A stretch of 7,839 nt of DNA from Chloroflexota bacterium (lineage in GTDB: Bacteria; Chloroflexota; Dehalococcoidia; Lucifugimonadales; Lucifugimonadaceae), in contig JAJCYX010000365.1 of NCBI GenBank assembly GCA_029262715.1, positions 1-7,839 of the forward strand. Reading direction: 5' to 3'. Both the position numbers and the translations under genes were made by a program. Shown piece after piece: positions 6,287 through 7,839 of this stretch (position 1 is the stretch's first letter; each line of letters opens with the position of its first letter). The notes below the pieces were generated by a model. That model did no database searches and had not been told where the DNA came from. It was given only the letters and a program-made list of their open reading frames with translations.

Positions 6287-6805
6287 TTACCGGTTCCAAC
6301 CGTGATACTCGTCGCCAATCAGCACAACAACCGGCCGCCTCGTCTCCTGTGCCTCGCTAAACGCCTCCGATATGCGAGGTGCGTCAGAGTTTCGCTCAAC
6401 GAAGTAGTAGTTCAGGCCCATCGCATGCAAAAACGGCTCCGTGTACACCGCCGCTGTGTCTGGAGTCTTGCCTCGACGAGTCCATCCGCGGTAGCCAACG
6501 ACCATCACAAGCGGAAAACCGGCGTCGAGCGCCATACCTCGAATCGAATCGCCTGACTCAAGCATTCCGGTGTTCTGAACCAGGACAACCGGGGTCTTGC
6601 CGGCGACATTCAAGCCAAGTGCCGTGCTGGGACCTTCACCTTCTCGGGAAACCGGCACGACATCGAGCCAGTCCTGTTTGAGCATTAGCTCGTACAGGTA
6701 GTTCGTCTCAGAGTCCGGAATGGTGATGATGTGCGTGACGCCGTTCTTCTTGAACTCGTCAATGAGCGTTTCGGGACTGAGGACAGCGGCTTGCTGTTCA
6801 ACCAT
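6287..6805 (-). CDS. Thiamine-diphosphate-dependent 2-oxo-acid decarboxylase, alpha subunit (sulfopyruvate decarboxylase type)
   Basis: A 172-residue protein. ATG 6805 is preferred over the ATG at 6826 because GGAGG (6813-6817) sits 7 nt before it. It matches the N-terminal (pyrimidine-binding) half of sulfopyruvate/phosphonopyruvate decarboxylases. GVTHIITIPDSETNYLYELM (residues 22-41) is followed by the VSREGEG segment with the conserved Glu55, which in this fold activates the ThDP cofactor. LVQNTGMLESGDSIRGMAL and PLVMVVGYRG follow the family's 'lviQnsGlGNsinal...iPlLlivgyRG'. It should form an alpha/beta heteromer with the product of the next gene, 45 bp downstream. Upstream by 69 bp is an alpha/beta hydrolase on the same strand. 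The split two-gene form is known from ComD/ComE of coenzyme M synthesis and from bacterial sulfonate or phosphonate degradation. Nothing in the window supports coenzyme M synthesis, so I infer a catabolic decarboxylase of unknown substrate. Confidence 0.85.
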   Translation of the reverse strand: MVEQQAAVLSPETLIDEFKKNGVTHIITIPDSETNYLYELMLKQDWLDVVPVSREGEGPSTALGLNVAGKTPVVLVQNTGMLESGDSIRGMALDAGFPLVMVVGYRGWTRRGKTPDTAAVYTEPFLHAMGLNYYFVERNSDAPRISEAFSEAQETRRPVVVLIGDEYHGWNR

Positions 6806-6812
6806 GAGAGTG

Positions 6813-6817
6813 CCTCC
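6813..6817 (-). promoter_or_regulatory. Ribosome binding site deciding the alpha-subunit start
   Basis: A perfect GGAGG on the minus strand lies 7 nt before ATG 6805. It lies inside the longer frame that would begin at 6826, so the MVEQQAAVL start is the real one. Confidence 0.8.
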
Positions 6818-6874
6818 GGCCAGCACAATACCAGAACTGTCGAATGGGGGTTTTTGGCCCGTCCCGGTAGGTCT

Positions 6875-7663
6875 CTAGCCTCGCCGGGTGGTTTCAACCA
6901 TTACCATAATTGCCGCGGCAATCGGTTCCGGGGCGTGATGATGGACCATATGGTCTGCACCGTCGACGATTGTATGACTGGAATCGTCGGACAAATTAGC
7001 GATGTCGGACTGCATCTTGGACCACTCACTACTCCATACCGACTGGAGTTCCGGCGGAAAAACTGAGTCTGCACGGTTGGCTTGCAGGTTTGGATCCTGG
7101 CTAAACACTGCCATCGGAATGCCATTGAACGGGCCGGTCCCAGCAGCAGCCTGCATAACAGGTTCATTTGGGCTCGGTTCTCGCTGGAGAAACTCCTCTC
7201 TCAGTTCCTCGGTAAGGTCTGCCCGGCGTACAGCCTCGTTCAATCTCGAATTCTGCTCCGGATGCGAGCTATCGACGAAGACCAGCCCTGCGATAACACC
7301 CGGATACTGGGCCGCAAAGAGCCTGATGTAGATGCCGCCGAGCGAATGACCGACAAGTACGTAGGGAGGACCTACACCGAGAACTTCGAGAAGCATGGAC
7401 AGATCATCGGTCCTCGATTCGGCGGATGCCACTTGGATATGCCCATTGTCGAAGATCACACTCTCGGCGGCAGGAGGATCACTTTGGCCCTGCCCTGCTC
7501 TCGAATAGGCCACCGTGCGTACGCTCGGGTCCATGAACGACCGGACCTTGTCCCAGTCAGCCGCCGGCCTTCCGGCCCCACTCTCGAAAACAACTGTGGG
7601 CGACGTAGTTCCTGAAGATATGACTTCCAGTCGGCACTCGCCAATATCAACTAATCGGCTCAT
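6875..7663 (-). CDS. Alpha/beta-fold hydrolase
   Basis: A 262-residue cytoplasmic protein of typical length. Features in order: VVFESGAGRPAADWDKV (residues 24-40, oxyanion-loop strand), TVAYSRAGQGQSDPP (50-64, usual form 'D/YRRGxGxSdpp'), the nucleophile elbow VGHSLGGIYIRLFA with Ser107, then LVFVDSSHPEQ (127-137), and GADHMVHHHAPEPIAAAI (235-252) with His238 as the catalytic base. The acid is probably Asp190 in VFSQDPN, less certainly Asp131. It resembles the haloperoxidase/esterase branch, but substrate cannot be told. The start ATG 7663 has no SD. A TAAGAT hexamer 6 nt upstream could be a -10 box for a leaderless mRNA, though no -35 is visible. The gene lies 69 bp before the decarboxylase alpha gene on the same strand with no terminator between them, so a shared transcript and a linked ester- or acid-degrading role are possible. 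Confidence 0.85.
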   Translation of the reverse strand: MSRLVDIGECRLEVISSGTTSPTVVFESGAGRPAADWDKVRSFMDPSVRTVAYSRAGQGQSDPPAAESVIFDNGHIQVASAESRTDDLSMLLEVLGVGPPYVLVGHSLGGIYIRLFAAQYPGVIAGLVFVDSSHPEQNSRLNEAVRRADLTEELREEFLQREPSPNEPVMQAAAGTGPFNGIPMAVFSQDPNLQANRADSVFPPELQSVWSSEWSKMQSDIANLSDDSSHTIVDGADHMVHHHAPEPIAAAIMVMVETTRRG

Positions 7664-7709
7664 AACCGAATCTTACATAGACGCGCTGGCAAAGGGGCTA
7701 TGTTGGCAG

Positions 7710-7790
7710 ATGCAGGAGAGTGTTCACGGATTGCGCCTAGATCCCGAAGATGACTACATCTCCTCGATTGGAGGAAGGATCGAATCATGA
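7710..7790 (+). CDS. Possible small leader-like ORF (26 codons) ending on ATGA overlap
   Basis: ATG CAG GAG... encodes MQESVHGLRLDPEDDYISSI and ends GGRIES with TGA at 7788-7790, overlapping the ATG of the next gene as ATGA. The composition is protein-like and acidic. The same frame is also open upstream, so this could be the end of something longer or simply chance. No convincing SD is seen. Confidence 0.2.
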   Translation: MQESVHGLRLDPEDDYISSIGGRIES

Positions 7791-7839
7791 GTCCCGTCAC
7801 CAAAGCGGTGTTGCATCGCCAACTTAAGATAGTCTTCTT
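7787..7839 (+). CDS. Start of an unidentified gene cut by the right edge
   Basis: ATG at 7787 follows a strong purine-rich SD region (GGAGGAAGGA, 7770-7779, with AAGGA ending 7 nt before the ATG). The visible 17 residues read MSPVTKAVLHRQLKIVF, too few to identify. It is divergent from the alpha/beta hydrolase gene. The SD can pair with TCCTC at 7761-7765, which would partly hide it. Confidence 0.5.
   Translation, partial: MSPVTKAVLHRQLKIVF

Noticed and set aside
5843..6556. Long plus-strand open frame (237 codons)
   Set aside because: It lies antisense across both decarboxylase genes, which have strong family motifs; its own translation has no recognisable protein pattern.
6806..6826. Alternative earlier start of the decarboxylase alpha subunit
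   Set aside because: The extra seven residues are encoded by the DNA that holds the GGAGG ribosome binding site of the start at 6805.
6847..6861. GGGGG-TTTTT-GGCCC run between the hydrolase and decarboxylase alpha genes
   Set aside because: Neither strand forms a stem followed by a T-run, so I do not call a terminator there.
7082..7615. Plus-strand open frame of 177 codons
   Set aside because: It is antisense to the alpha/beta hydrolase with its GHSLGG motif and looks like a shadow.

Overview
The window looks like ordinary bacterial chromosome, mostly about 53-60% G+C and densely coded on both strands. Three things point, as inference only, to a Chloroflexota lineage of the SAR202 / Dehalococcoidia kind: a lipoprotein with a long Pro/Thr/Ala 'PTAT/PTP' linker, an enolase-superfamily enzyme beside an FAH-fold sugar-acid enzyme, and a generally catabolic gene set. 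No rRNA, tRNA, CRISPR array or intact mobile element was found.

Left part (1-1986): a divergent catabolic locus. A mandelate racemase/muconate-lactonizing (enolase superfamily) enzyme runs off the left edge on the minus strand. Facing away from it are an AraD1/GguC-type fumarylacetoacetate-hydrolase-fold protein and a small single-domain cupin, 30 bp apart and probably co-transcribed. Together they suggest dehydration and cleavage of a sugar acid or similar hydroxy acid.

Middle part (about 2030-4144): an accessory-looking patch. It holds the C-terminal remnant of an IS1595/ISXO2-like transposase, overlapped antisense by the 3' end of an A+T-rich gene for a two-TM protein of unknown function. 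Next come a long imperfect palindrome in the divergent intergenic region, a VOC (glyoxalase-fold) gene with a clear intrinsic terminator, and a convergent HNH-like gene that appears to lack its first catalytic His.

Right part (4145-7839): a secreted lipoprotein of unknown function, annotated from an internal Met at 5323, then a minus-strand cluster in the order alpha/beta hydrolase, then alpha and beta subunits of a split thiamine-diphosphate 2-oxo-acid decarboxylase of the sulfopyruvate/phosphonopyruvate decarboxylase type. The three genes are separated by 69 and 45 bp and could form one transcript. A new plus-strand gene starts at the right edge.

I see no clear case for a wholly new multi-gene system. 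The best candidates for a second look are the transposase-remnant/orphan membrane gene junction with its palindrome, the hydrolase plus split-decarboxylase cluster with an altered ThDP motif, and the degenerate HNH protein.
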